The notes below the pieces were generated by a model that was given only the letters and a program-made list of their open reading frames with translations, searched no databases and was not told where the DNA came from. A stretch of DNA of 64,000 nt, from assembly GCF_030012215.1 (NCBI RefSeq), contig NZ_JASCXX010000012.1, forward strand, positions 62,001 to 126,000. Direction: 5' to 3'. Position numbers and translations under genes: made by a program. Positions 27,039 to 34,971 of the stretch are shown here, in pieces; within the stretch, counting starts at the first letter, position 1; every line of letters starts with the position of its first letter. This DNA is from Anaerobaca lacustris. Lineage in GTDB: Bacteria > Planctomycetota > Phycisphaerae > Sedimentisphaerales > Anaerobacaceae.

Positions 27039-27242
27039 GTGGCAAAGGGGACTGTCAAGTGGTTCAGTGAGAAGAAGGGGTTCGGCTTTATCATCCCGGA
27101 TGACGGCGGTGAGGACCTGTTCGTCCATCACTCCAACATCGCCGGAGAGGGCTTCAAGACGCTCCAGGATGGCCAGCCCGTCGAGTACGATCCGGCCCAG
27201 GGCAGGAAAGGTCTCGAGGCGACAAACGTCCGGCCTTGCTGA
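27039..27242 (+). CDS. csp: Cold shock domain protein
   Basis: 67-residue OB-fold RNA chaperone. [18 protein letters not shown] carries RNP1 (KGFGFI) and DLFVHHSNI carries RNP2 (LFVHH), as in CspA. It melts structured RNA and may act constitutively. The start is GTG, preceded by GAGGAG at good spacing; no ATG fits. Followed by a strong intrinsic terminator, so it is a single-gene unit. Confidence 0.95.
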   Translation: MAKGTVKWFSEKKGFGFIIPDDGGEDLFVHHSNIAGEGFKTLQDGQPVEYDPAQGRKGLEATNVRPC

Positions 27243-27270
27243 GTGACGACAGGGAAGATTTGAACCGAGT

Positions 27271-27301
27271 GGCCCCGCGGGCTGAGCGGGGCCTTCCGTT
27301 T
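27271..27301 (+). terminator. Intrinsic terminator of the cold shock gene
   Basis: GGCCCCGC (27271-27278), 7-base loop, GCGGGGCC (27286-27293), then TTCCGTTT. A perfect 8-bp GC stem with a T-rich tail, 28 bases after the stop codon. Confidence 0.8.
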
Positions 27302-27577
27302 GAGTGTGTACCGTTGGCGAAGGTCATGTGGTGACTGCGGGTATCTGACAAGGGAACCACGAGGGGCGCCAACGGGGCGGCGCTCTCCAGGGGAGAGCGC
27401 CGAGAGAGGGGTCATCGTTGAAGGGGAAATGGACGTTCCCGGATGGCCGAGCGGGGAGTGTATGCCTGCACGGGTAGATCGCCCCATGCTCCCTGATGCA
27501 GATTGTGTCGGTCGGTGCGTTCAGAACGCCGTCGAGGACGGCCCATCCATCGCGGTCAAGTCCATCCCCGATGCGGA
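27302..27577. other. Convergent intergenic region with a perfect hairpin
   Basis: Together with the terminator this makes a gap of over 300 bases between the cold shock gene and the acidic peptide gene. The main feature is the 11-bp hairpin at 27378-27402. No coding signal is seen. Confidence 0.4.
27378..27402. other. Isolated perfect 11-bp hairpin
   Basis: CGGCGCTCTCC (27378-27388), 3-base loop AGG, GGAGAGCGCCG (27392-27402). There is no T run on either side, so it is not an ordinary intrinsic terminator. It may be a transcript-end stabiliser or a protein site. Confidence 0.5.
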
Positions 27578-27835
27578 CTACCAGTCCTCATCGTCCTCGT
27601 CGTCGAAGTCCTCTTCTTCTTCTTCTTCTTCTTCCTCCTCCTCAAGGTCCTCGTCGTCGTCGAGGTCCTCATCGCCCTCGTCGTCGAGGTCCTCTTCGTC
27701 GTAGGCCAGCTTCTCCTCCTCGTCCAGCAGTTCGCAGGTGCAGCCATCGGGCTGCTCGCCGCAACCGACACAGATTCCACCCTGCACAGGATTGTCGCGC
27801 ACGTCACAAGGAACGCATCCACACAAATCACACAT
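27578..27835 (-). CDS. Small Cys-rich, extremely acidic peptide
   Basis: 85 residues in two halves. Residues 1-36 hold eight cysteines (C2, C5, C7, C10, C22, C25, C32, C34) in CxxC/CxC pairs, suggesting zinc or iron binding. Residues 37-84 are almost only Asp and Glu, with eleven Glu in a row, ending in Trp85. AAGGTG lies about nine bases before the ATG at 27835. No family is recognised. It sits 287 bases downstream of the ATP-grasp gene on the same strand. A metal-storage, chaperone-like or precursor-peptide role is possible. The antisense Ser-rich frame is an artefact of the repeat. Confidence 0.65.
   Translation of the reverse strand: MCDLCGCVPCDVRDNPVQGGICVGCGEQPDGCTCELLDEEEKLAYDEEDLDDEGDEDLDDDEDLEEEEEEEEEEEDFDDEDDEDW
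27612..27644. repeat. TTC/GAA triplet tract
   Basis: Seven perfect TTC triplets flanked by CTC triplets code for eleven consecutive Glu on the minus strand. Such a tract can change length by slippage. Confidence 0.85.
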
Positions 27836-28122
27836 CTTCGGGCACCTTCAAAAAGAGGTTGTTCATATCCATCGACACGACAAGACCGGGTTCACGAGAA
27901 CCCACCTCCAACGGCGTCAACATCCTACGCACGACAGGACGAAAAGCAATACTATTTGTGCAAAAATCGGCGCTATTTTCTTGGGTCTTCAGGCAGGGCG
28001 TTCGGGCCGTTTTTGCACCGGGCAGTCCGGCACCTGCCGCAGGGTCAACGGGCGCCTGCGCGGCATGCAAACCGGGCCGGAAGGCCCCCGTCGAGAGCGA
28101 GGCGGTTCTCGCGCGAGGCGGG

Positions 28123-29130
28123 CTACGTATACCGTCTCAGCGCCAGGCGGATGATCCTGTCGATGAGAGACTCGTAGTCGATGCCGGCTTTGTCGGCGGC
28201 CTCGGCCACTTCCTCACCGTAGGCGATGTCGGGGTTGGGATTGGCCTCCAGGACGATCAGCTTCTCGTCAGGCGTCAGACGCAGGTCGATCCGGCCGTAG
28301 TCCTGAAGATGCAGAGCGCGGTACGCCCGTTTGGAGACCCGCTCGACCGCCTGTGACAGGCTCGGCGACAGGTCGGCGAAACCGAACTCGATCTTCCACT
28401 TCTCGCGGTACTGGCGATCCCATTTGCAGCGGTACGTCAGCATGACCGGGCCTTGATCGCCTTCGTCATTGAAAAAACACTCTCGGGGAGGCAGCACGGT
28501 CAGACGTTGGTTGCCGATCACGCTGACATAGAGCTCGCGCCCTGCGATGTACTGCTCGGCGATCACCGGCTGTTTCCATCGTTCGTGAATGAATGCGGCG
28601 CGTTCGGCGAGAGCCTCGGCGCCGTAGACCAGCGAGGCGTTGGAGATCCCTTCGGAGCTGTCCTCGAAGGTCGGTTTGACCACCATCGGATACGGCAGGT
28701 TCTTCGGTACGCGGACCTGGCGGTGGTGCGGCAGAGAGACGAAGTTCGGCACCCGGATCTTGTGCAGCCGCAGAATCTGCTTGCACAGGGTCTTGTCGCG
28801 CGCCAGCAGCAGGCCCATCGCGCCGGCCCCGGTGAAAGGGATGTCGAGAAGTTCCAGCAGGGCGGCGATGTTCTTGTCCATCCTCCGGTCGCCGCAGAAT
28901 TGCTCGGTCAGATTGAATACGAGGTCCGGCTCCTGCTCCGTCAGCGTGTGGGCCACCGAGGCGATGTCGTATTCGGCTCCCGTGACGGTGACGCGGTGGC
29001 CCAGATTGCGAAGGGCGTCGCAGACGTGGTACTCGGTGATCGGTTTGTCCGATACATCGCGAAATTCCGGGTCGTCCAAAGGGATCGTGGCCGGGTCCAC
29101 GAGGACCGTGATGTGCAGTCGTCGACGCAT
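28123..29130 (-). CDS. ATP-grasp ligase, D-Ala-D-Ala ligase-like
   Basis: 335 residues. An N-terminal Rossmann-like part (LVFNLTEQFCGDRRM), the lid motif LLLARDKTLCKQILR, the ATP strand YPMVVKPTFEDSSEGIS and the C-terminal metal-binding LIVLEANPNPDIAYGEE define a DDL-type ATP-grasp. These enzymes form a peptide or ester bond via an acyl phosphate. It is not a typical Ddl for the cell wall: the substrate loop differs and the neighbours are not murein genes. AAGGTG precedes the ATG at 29130, which lies 2 bases after the stop of the metallopeptidase gene, so the two are coupled. Substrate unknown. Confidence 0.85.
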   Translation of the reverse strand: MRRRLHITVLVDPATIPLDDPEFRDVSDKPITEYHVCDALRNLGHRVTVTGAEYDIASVAHTLTEQEPDLVFNLTEQFCGDRRMDKNIAALLELLDIPFTGAGAMGLLLARDKTLCKQILRLHKIRVPNFVSLPHHRQVRVPKNLPYPMVVKPTFEDSSEGISNASLVYGAEALAERAAFIHERWKQPVIAEQYIAGRELYVSVIGNQRLTVLPPRECFFNDEGDQGPVMLTYRCKWDRQYREKWKIEFGFADLSPSLSQAVERVSKRAYRALHLQDYGRIDLRLTPDEKLIVLEANPNPDIAYGEEVAEAADKAGIDYESLIDRIIRLALRRYT

Positions 29131-29132
29131 GT

Positions 29133-30194
29133 TCACCTTCGTTTTCGGCTGATGGTCAGAGTGTTGCTGGCGATGGCGGTGACCATGGCGGTCAGGCCGA
29201 CCATGATGTCCTCCTGGGGGCCCTCTGCCGACAGGCCCAGGGCGTCGCAGCGTGTTGCGAGCCGGTTGACGAGCTGGTCGATATCGAACTTGCGGTGCCC
29301 CGTCCAGCGCGTGACGTTGTTGACCAGTTGGGCCCGATGTGCCCGCAGCAGCCGGGAGGCCCTGGGGGCCGAGCCGCCGACGCAATCGGCCGCAAACAGA
29401 TCGCGGAGACTGTCGTCGTAGTAGCCCTGAAACTCGCTGCCGAGGATGCGGCGCTTGCGCTCGTAGTGGGCGGCCAGCGTGGATGTCATGCGGGCCGCCG
29501 AGTAGGGCGGATGGCCTTTGAACGTTACCACGGCGGGCCGGTCGGCGACAAAGCGCATCACGTTGTCCACGTACTGGAGCTTCTTGAGGACCGGCCAGTC
29601 TTTGTACTTGTCCTGCCACGAACTGTCGGACCGGAGCCACACCGCAAACGTCTCGGCGAAATCCTCATCCGGGTGCGACTGGGCGTAGTTGTCTTCGAGA
29701 TTGATGACGAACCGGCGGGAGTAGGGCTGGTAGGAATACGAATTGGAGTAGGTGTCGCTGAACCGCCCGAACAACTCGCGCCATCGAGTGCGCCGATAGA
29801 GCTGATAGGCGTAGTTCATCGCGTGACCGCATTCGTGACGCAGCAGTTTCATGCAGACGTCCGGGTCGCCTCCCTCGACCTCGTACATCATGGTCTCTTC
29901 GAGCTGCTTGAGCCTTGGATGGGCCAGGCAGAACGGAATCCCGATCGTCGGGATCTTGTCGGGTGTGAGCCACTCGTCGGCCAGGTAGCAGGCGGGCCGG
30001 TAGGCGATGCCCTTCGCCTCCAGTTCCTCGTGAAGCTGCTCGACGAACGGTTCCAGGCAGGAGCCCGGAATCTGAAGGCCGAGGTCGCGGATGCGCACCT
30101 GGAGCAGCTCCTCGTCCGGCAAATCCTCCCACCGGTGCGTTCTGTGCGTTTTCGTCTTTGCCATTGGTTCAGCCACAGTCTGTCCAGGGTTCAT
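29133..30194 (-). CDS. Putative zinc metallopeptidase (HExxH)
   Basis: 353 residues, no signal peptide. The zinc motif is LLRHECGHAMNYAY (H120, E121, H124), and a downstream Glu in DEDFAETFAVWL (E181) is a likely third ligand. This resembles the putative zinc-binding metallopeptidases paired with ATP-grasp proteins. Tyr/Ser-rich SNSYSYQPYSR lies near the active site. Starts considered: 30230, 30194 and 30164. None has a ribosome site, but a consensus promoter ends seven bases before the ATG at 30194, which makes a leaderless start there most likely. The substrate may be a peptide made or modified by the adjacent ATP-grasp. Confidence 0.75.
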   Translation of the reverse strand: MNPGQTVAEPMAKTKTHRTHRWEDLPDEELLQVRIRDLGLQIPGSCLEPFVEQLHEELEAKGIAYRPACYLADEWLTPDKIPTIGIPFCLAHPRLKQLEETMMYEVEGGDPDVCMKLLRHECGHAMNYAYQLYRRTRWRELFGRFSDTYSNSYSYQPYSRRFVINLEDNYAQSHPDEDFAETFAVWLRSDSSWQDKYKDWPVLKKLQYVDNVMRFVADRPAVVTFKGHPPYSAARMTSTLAAHYERKRRILGSEFQGYYDDSLRDLFAADCVGGSAPRASRLLRAHRAQLVNNVTRWTGHRKFDIDQLVNRLATRCDALGLSAEGPQEDIMVGLTAMVTAIASNTLTISRKRR

Positions 30195-30201
30195 CCACGT
30201 T

Positions 30202-30230
30202 TCTATACCATCTGGCGGGTTGTGCGGCAA
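30202..30230 (-). promoter_or_regulatory. Leaderless promoter of the metallopeptidase/ATP-grasp pair
   Basis: Minus strand TTGCCG (30230-30225), 17-base spacer, TATAGA (30207-30202). The start codon A at 30194 is eight bases past the -10 box. Confidence 0.6.
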
Positions 30231-30278
30231 CCCTTGGTCTCGGAGAGACGGGCAGGTGGTTCGGCCGGGCGGATGCGG

Positions 30279-30836
30279 TCAGCGCGGGCGGACGTCGGCG
30301 GCGACGGTGTCCTGAACGGCCTTGGGACTGTAGATCTGGATCGTTGCGTCGAGCCGTGTGGTGTCCTGGTTCCTCTTGCGGATGTGCAGGCTGCCGATCT
30401 GGGCGACCGTCTCGGAGGACTCTTCCAGGGCCCGGAGCAGGCCAGCCAGTTGGGACAGGGTGACCCCTTCGAGCCCGATCTCGACGACGGTCTCGGAGTA
30501 TCCCGGGCGCGACGGGGGCGCATCGGTCTGCTGCATGGTCGCTACCGTCAGGTTCTGCTGCTCGGTCAGCGACTCCAGGAATGGCAGCAACTGGAAGTCC
30601 GGCGTCTGCCGGGCCACGCGCTCCTGTACGGCTTCGATCTGGCGGATGGACGCAAGGTACTCGGCGCTGCGCGCCTGGAGATCGCGGAGTTCGGCCCGCT
30701 TTTCCGGGAGGATGCGATTCAGAAGCCGGATGCGATCGTGCATCGGCCTGACGGTCACGGCATAGGTCGCCCAGACCGTCACGGCGACGACCACGGCGAT
30801 CCCCCACCGACGTTCTCTTCGAGTCAACTGGATCAT
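30279..30836 (-). CDS. gspM: Type II secretion assembly protein GspM (PilO-like)
   Basis: 185 residues. Short basic cytoplasmic tail, one transmembrane helix (12-28, WGIAVVVAVTVWATYAV), a coiled coil (about 33-75) and a C-terminal ferredoxin-like periplasmic domain, the layout of GspM/PilO. It joins GspL in the inner-membrane platform. Begins on the base next to the gspL stop; GGAGGG lies ahead. Last gene of the gsp operon. Confidence 0.75.
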   Translation of the reverse strand: MIQLTRRERRWGIAVVVAVTVWATYAVTVRPMHDRIRLLNRILPEKRAELRDLQARSAEYLASIRQIEAVQERVARQTPDFQLLPFLESLTEQQNLTVATMQQTDAPPSRPGYSETVVEIGLEGVTLSQLAGLLRALEESSETVAQIGSLHIRKRNQDTTRLDATIQIYSPKAVQDTVAADVRPR

Positions 30837-32309
30837 CTACTGCACCCTCCTTCCGGAAGACAGCGACAGGGTGAACCGTACGCGGCCCGTCTTGGCGTCC
30901 TTGCCCGGCTTGGGTTCATCGACGATCTCGATGCCGGGAATCTCCTCCAGCGTCCGCTGCCAGGCCGAGAGGACGGCGAACGAGCCGCACTGGCCTATCA
31001 CCCGGACCGAATCACCGGCAATGAGCACGTCGTCGAACTCCAGAGTGCCCTCCGTCGGGTGGTGGGCGCTGAACAGGCCCAGAATCTCCAGAGGGGTCCG
31101 GCTTCCCGGCTGAAACGACGCCAGCCATCCGCCGTCGCCGCGAAGCGAATCCAGCTTCTGTTGGAGCTGCGCCAACGGGCTCACGCACTTCTCATCGGGC
31201 AGCGTTCGCTCGAAGACGTCCTGGATTTGCGTTGTGACCTGGGCGTACTGCGACTCCAGCCGGGACAGATGCACGAACAGACCCCCGATCCAAACGACAA
31301 TCGTTGCGATCAGCAGGCCGCCGCACACGGCGAGTTCCTTTCTCAGATTCAGCGGGCTTCGCGTCTGGGCCGTGTGGGCACGCAGAAAATCGACGCAAAC
31401 GGATTCTCGCGGCAGGAGCTTGCGAAGGGCCAGTCCCTCCGCCAGGCAGATCGGCGACGCCCCATCGATTCCCTCGCCTCGCTGCATGCGGGCAAAGGGG
31501 TCGGCGAGGGTCACCCGACAGCCGGTGGCTTCCTGGATCGCCCCGGCCAAATGGCCCGCGATCGCCGACGGCGCCACGAGAAAGGCGCGAAGGTCGGCCT
31601 CCGCCTCGATGCCGAAGAGCTTTCGCCACGTGATCTCGATCTCTCGGCTGAGGACGTCCGTGACCTGTCGGCCGATGGATTCCTCGTCGCTGTCGCGGGA
31701 GATTCGCAGTGGGATGTTCCTGACCACGAGCAGGTTTCCGTCCTGGACCACCGCGAGGCTCAGGACCGATTCATCGACCACCAGGAGAAGGGCGACTCCT
31801 TCATTGCTGTCGGGATGGTTGAAGCCGACGGCCGTGTGGACCGCCGTGATGGGGGTCTCGATTCGCGTGGCCCGGACCTTGCCTTCCTCCAGCAGCGCCA
31901 GCCCTTCGGCCAGCAGATCGGCCGAGGTCGTTGCGACCAGTGCGCCGTGCCGCCCATTCGGCAGTTGCCGGGACGAGCAGACCTGGACGACCGCCTGCTC
32001 GGCGACGATGGGAAGGTCATCCCGCAGGCTCGACGCATCGCCGGCCTGAAGCCCTTGCAGGGTGGGCGCGTCGACCTCGACGTCGGCGAAGAAGATCGCA
32101 TGATGGGGAAGGCACGCGATGACCTCGGCGCGCCGGTCGAACCCCTGCTCGGCCGTCAACGCCCGCAGCATATCGATGGGGGAATCCGTGCTCCTGCGCG
32201 TCGGCCGGGCAAAGACCTTCTCCACGCAGAATCCACTGGCGGTCTGGGCGATCTGCACGGCCCGCAGATGAAAGCGTCCGATGTCGATGCCGATTGATCT
32301 TTTCACCAT
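30837..32309 (-). CDS. gspL: Type II secretion protein GspL (PilM/PilN-like)
   Basis: 490 residues. Residues 1-315 form an actin-like cytoplasmic domain beginning RSIGIDIGRFHLRAVQIAQT, very close to PilM. A transmembrane helix near 340-360 (VCGGLLIATIVVWIGGLFVHL) and a periplasmic ferredoxin-like domain follow, as in PilN/GspL. The protein couples the GspE ATPase to the pseudopilus platform. Start ATG at 32309 has GAGGTG; the frame continues to 32480 without a ribosome site. Followed directly by gspM. Confidence 0.8.
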   Translation of the reverse strand: MVKRSIGIDIGRFHLRAVQIAQTASGFCVEKVFARPTRRSTDSPIDMLRALTAEQGFDRRAEVIACLPHHAIFFADVEVDAPTLQGLQAGDASSLRDDLPIVAEQAVVQVCSSRQLPNGRHGALVATTSADLLAEGLALLEEGKVRATRIETPITAVHTAVGFNHPDSNEGVALLLVVDESVLSLAVVQDGNLLVVRNIPLRISRDSDEESIGRQVTDVLSREIEITWRKLFGIEAEADLRAFLVAPSAIAGHLAGAIQEATGCRVTLADPFARMQRGEGIDGASPICLAEGLALRKLLPRESVCVDFLRAHTAQTRSPLNLRKELAVCGGLLIATIVVWIGGLFVHLSRLESQYAQVTTQIQDVFERTLPDEKCVSPLAQLQQKLDSLRGDGGWLASFQPGSRTPLEILGLFSAHHPTEGTLEFDDVLIAGDSVRVIGQCGSFAVLSAWQRTLEEIPGIEIVDEPKPGKDAKTGRVRFTLSLSSGRRVQ

Positions 32310-32355
32310 GATCCCACCTCTTGTCCTTCCTCCGAAGCCAACACGGAGCGTCCTG

Positions 32356-33345
32356 CTAATTCGACTGCCGATACAGAAGAATATCGACATTTCCGGCCCC
32401 GGTGTTTCTTTGCACGAGGGCCTCAATTTCGCAGGTCCGATCTTCCACGCGTCCACGCGAAGTGACGCGGTAACAGGCATTTTTGGGTTTCACCTCGATG
32501 GCCTCTTTGACGGCCAGGAAGATGTTATCGGTCATTCCGGGCACGTCTCTCAGTTCGGCGACCGTCTCGAACGGTTTGACCTGTCGCCGCTGTACGATCA
32601 TCCGGGCCAGGGTCGCGTCCATGTGCTCGGAGAGCGACTCGATGACGAGCGGCGGGGCTGCGTTGATGTTGATTCGTCCGCTGCCGGTCGTCGTCAGCAG
32701 GTCGCGCAGGGCGGCGAAGGCCTCCGGCGTGACCCCCTTGACCCATTGCAGTTCCTCGATGGTGTCCATCGGCCCATTCTTGCAGCGGTAAGCGGGCGAG
32801 AGGGTCTGATAGTACTCGCTCTCGGCGCCTCGGCCGCCCGAATCCACGAACGACAATACCGTGACGTCGTCGTCCGGATCGATCCAGTCGATGACGGCCG
32901 CGACCACGCCGTATCCGATCCGGGCGGCCTCTTTGCGTCGGTTCAACAGGTCGATCAGCCGGAGCAGTTGGTCGATCCGCCGGCGGTTGAGCTGGCCGTT
33001 CTTATCCAGCAGCGAGTTGAGATTCAGTCGGCCGCTCTCATCCGTGACGGTGACCTCGAAGCGGCCGTCGCCGATGGGAAACGTCTCTTCGCCCGCGCGC
33101 AAGCCGGCGTATCGAGGGTCGCCCGTCACGTCGTTGGTGTCCGCGATGGCGGCGATCGCCAGGCTCAGCCCGGCCCGCGCATAGTTGAGCGCCCGTTCGG
33201 ATTGGCGGAAGCTCTCAGCCATCTCCAGGCTCGCGAGCGTCGTGCGGTGGAATGCGAACAGCAGCGCCGCCAGCAGCACGACCATGCCCAGGACGACGAT
33301 GAGAACGAACCCGTTCCGGCGGTGTCGGCATGCGCGGAGGCTCAT
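32356..33345 (-). CDS. gspK: Minor pseudopilin GspK
   Basis: 329 residues. The prepilin site is RRNG|FVLIVVLGMVVLLAALLF; as usual for GspK, position +5 is not Glu. The large extra alpha domain and the SGRLNLNSLLD and RININAAP motifs are typical of GspK. It caps the pseudopilus tip with GspI and GspJ. The start overlaps the gspJ stop (ATGA), with GAGGG ahead. Confidence 0.9.
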   Translation of the reverse strand: MSLRACRHRRNGFVLIVVLGMVVLLAALLFAFHRTTLASLEMAESFRQSERALNYARAGLSLAIAAIADTNDVTGDPRYAGLRAGEETFPIGDGRFEVTVTDESGRLNLNSLLDKNGQLNRRRIDQLLRLIDLLNRRKEAARIGYGVVAAVIDWIDPDDDVTVLSFVDSGGRGAESEYYQTLSPAYRCKNGPMDTIEELQWVKGVTPEAFAALRDLLTTTGSGRININAAPPLVIESLSEHMDATLARMIVQRRQVKPFETVAELRDVPGMTDNIFLAVKEAIEVKPKNACYRVTSRGRVEDRTCEIEALVQRNTGAGNVDILLYRQSN

Positions 33346-34076
33346 CGCGTTTCCCTCACGATCTTCCGCTCGGCCGTTCGACTCGCAATCGCCACGGTGG
33401 CGCCATATCGATGGGTGCGGCCCTTTTCATCGGCGACCGTCAGGCTCAGCCGCACGGCGCGGGGCAGGGTCCGGCTCGTCTGGCCGCTCCACTGGGGTCG
33501 CCATTGGAGGCCGTCGAAGAACTCGATGTCGACCTCCGAGACGTGCTGCAACACGGTTTGCCAGGGACCGGTTGAATCGTCCTGCCGCATCGTATCCAGG
33601 TGCGGCTCGCAGCGGATTGCCAGGGTCCCGAGGATCGGATCGTGTCGGTAGCGTATGCGGGCCAGTCCCTGGGGGCCGCTTGGTCCGCCTGCGACCCCGG
33701 CAGTGGTGATGAAGTCCAGCACCTCGCCGCCCGCCTTGCGGACGCCGCCGACAAACGTTGGGCGGGGCGTTTGTATCCGAATCTCACCGGCCTGCGGCAA
33801 CTCCTGCATAGCCTGGGCCCGACGGCCCGACGCCTCACGGGGTTCGGTGGCTTCGGGGTCTGCCGGCCGCTGATAGGCGCAGCGAAGCTGCCGTTCCATC
33901 AGGCGCAGGACAAGCTGCGTCCGCTGCGCGCACGTCAGGCGGCTGTCGTATATCTCCATCGACCGGCTCGTGGCGGCATAGCTGCCGTAAACCATCGAGA
34001 CGATGGTGGCGATCATCGCCAGGGCGACGAGCATCTCGATCAGGGTGAAGCCGGGATTATGGCGTCTTGCGTTCAT
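33342..34076 (-). CDS. gspJ: Minor pseudopilin GspJ
   Basis: 244 residues. Prepilin motif NPG|FTLIEMLVALAMIATIVSM with Glu at +5. The C-terminal beta-rich domain (LRLMERQLRCAYQ, then RYRHDPILGTLAIRC) fits GspJ. The ATG at 34076 lies 20 bases inside the gspI gene; a TTG at 34094 is an alternative. No ribosome site, so translation is probably coupled. Confidence 0.8.
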   Translation of the reverse strand: MNARRHNPGFTLIEMLVALAMIATIVSMVYGSYAATSRSMEIYDSRLTCAQRTQLVLRLMERQLRCAYQRPADPEATEPREASGRRAQAMQELPQAGEIRIQTPRPTFVGGVRKAGGEVLDFITTAGVAGGPSGPQGLARIRYRHDPILGTLAIRCEPHLDTMRQDDSTGPWQTVLQHVSEVDIEFFDGLQWRPQWSGQTSRTLPRAVRLSLTVADEKGRTHRYGATVAIASRTAERKIVRETR

Positions 34077-34479
34077 GGATTCGAGTGTCTGCAACGAGGG
34101 TCGTCATGGTGACAGTCTTCGGGTCCAACGACGGATTCCAGGTTACGGTGGTCGCCACTTCGCGCAGGCCTCTGGCCGTGGCGTCGCGGCCGCCGGGCCT
34201 GGCAACGTCTCGAACTTCGGTCGTCCATGTGAACGTCTGTCCGTTTCGTTCGACGGCGCCCGAGGTGCTTCCTTGCTTTGGAAATCCGCAGGCGAGGGCC
34301 TCGGCGATCTGCGCCTGGGCCACGAACACCGCCTCGGTGGTTGCCTGGGCGGCGTCCGCTGTGGCCGTGCTCAGCAGATGCAGTCGCAGCAGCCCCAGAA
34401 GTCCGATGGAGGCGACTGCCAGCGCGATCAGGACTTCGACGAAGGTGAACCCCCTGGATCTGGTTCGACAACGGCTCAT
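34057..34479 (-). CDS. gspI: Minor pseudopilin GspI
   Basis: 140 residues. Prepilin motif SRG|FTFVEVLIALAVASIGLLGL with Glu at +5, and the small size typical of GspI. GGAAGG stands before the ATG at 34479. In this operon it follows gspG directly; the usual gspH is absent. Confidence 0.75.
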   Translation of the reverse strand: MSRCRTRSRGFTFVEVLIALAVASIGLLGLLRLHLLSTATADAAQATTEAVFVAQAQIAEALACGFPKQGSTSGAVERNGQTFTWTTEVRDVARPGGRDATARGLREVATTVTWNPSLDPKTVTMTTLVADTRIHERKTP

Positions 34480-34515
34480 GGTCTGCCTTCCGATCAATCC
34501 CCGACGTGGGCGGCC

Positions 34516-34959
34516 TCAGTCCTGCATGTTCCAGGACTCGATGTCGGCATCGTCTCCGGTGCCGCCGTTCTCGCCGTCCTTGCCGTAGGACTTCAGGTCA
34601 TAGTCCTTGCTGTGGACGCCGGGGCTAATGTAGACGTATCGGTTGCCCCATGGATCGACCGGCATCGATTCGAGGTAGCCGTCGGCGTTGTAGCCCTTGA
34701 CGCCCGGATCGTTCACGAGGGCCTCGAGACCTTCGGAGGTGGTCGGAAAGCGGCCCGTGTCGGTCTTGAACAGGGCCAGCGCCGACTGAATGCTGCGGAT
34801 GTCGGCCTTGGCCTTGACCCGGCGGGCCTGGTCGGGCCGGCTCAGCATCTTCGGCATGACGATCGTGGCCAGCAGGCCCAGGATCACCACCACGATCATC
34901 AGTTCGATCAGGGTGAAGCCCCGTCGCGGGCCTATCGGATGAATATGTCGAGTTCGCAT
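34516..34959 (-). CDS. gspG: Major pseudopilin GspG
   Basis: 147 residues. Prepilin motif RRG|FTLIELMIVVVILGLLATI, then the GspG core KTDTGRFPTTSEGLEALV, DPWGNRYVYISPG and the calcium-binding C-terminal loop GENGGTGDDADIESWN. It forms the pseudopilus shaft that pushes folded substrates through the secretin. GGGAG precedes the ATG. Confidence 0.95.
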   Translation of the reverse strand: MRTRHIHPIGPRRGFTLIELMIVVVILGLLATIVMPKMLSRPDQARRVKAKADIRSIQSALALFKTDTGRFPTTSEGLEALVNDPGVKGYNADGYLESMPVDPWGNRYVYISPGVHSKDYDLKSYGKDGENGGTGDDADIESWNMQD

Positions 34960-34971
34960 GATGCGATCTCC

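Noticed and set aside
26938-27246. ATG-started frame at the cold shock start point
   Set aside because: It overlaps the cold shock gene in another frame, has no family match, and its ATG sits at the inferred transcript start of the csp mRNA. A leaderless ORF was considered, but its composition is that of a shadow frame.
27300-27704. Plus-strand frame ending in a poly-Ser tract
   Set aside because: The Ser run is the antisense reading of the Glu/Asp codons of the acidic peptide gene. The minus-strand reading has Cys pairs and a ribosome site.
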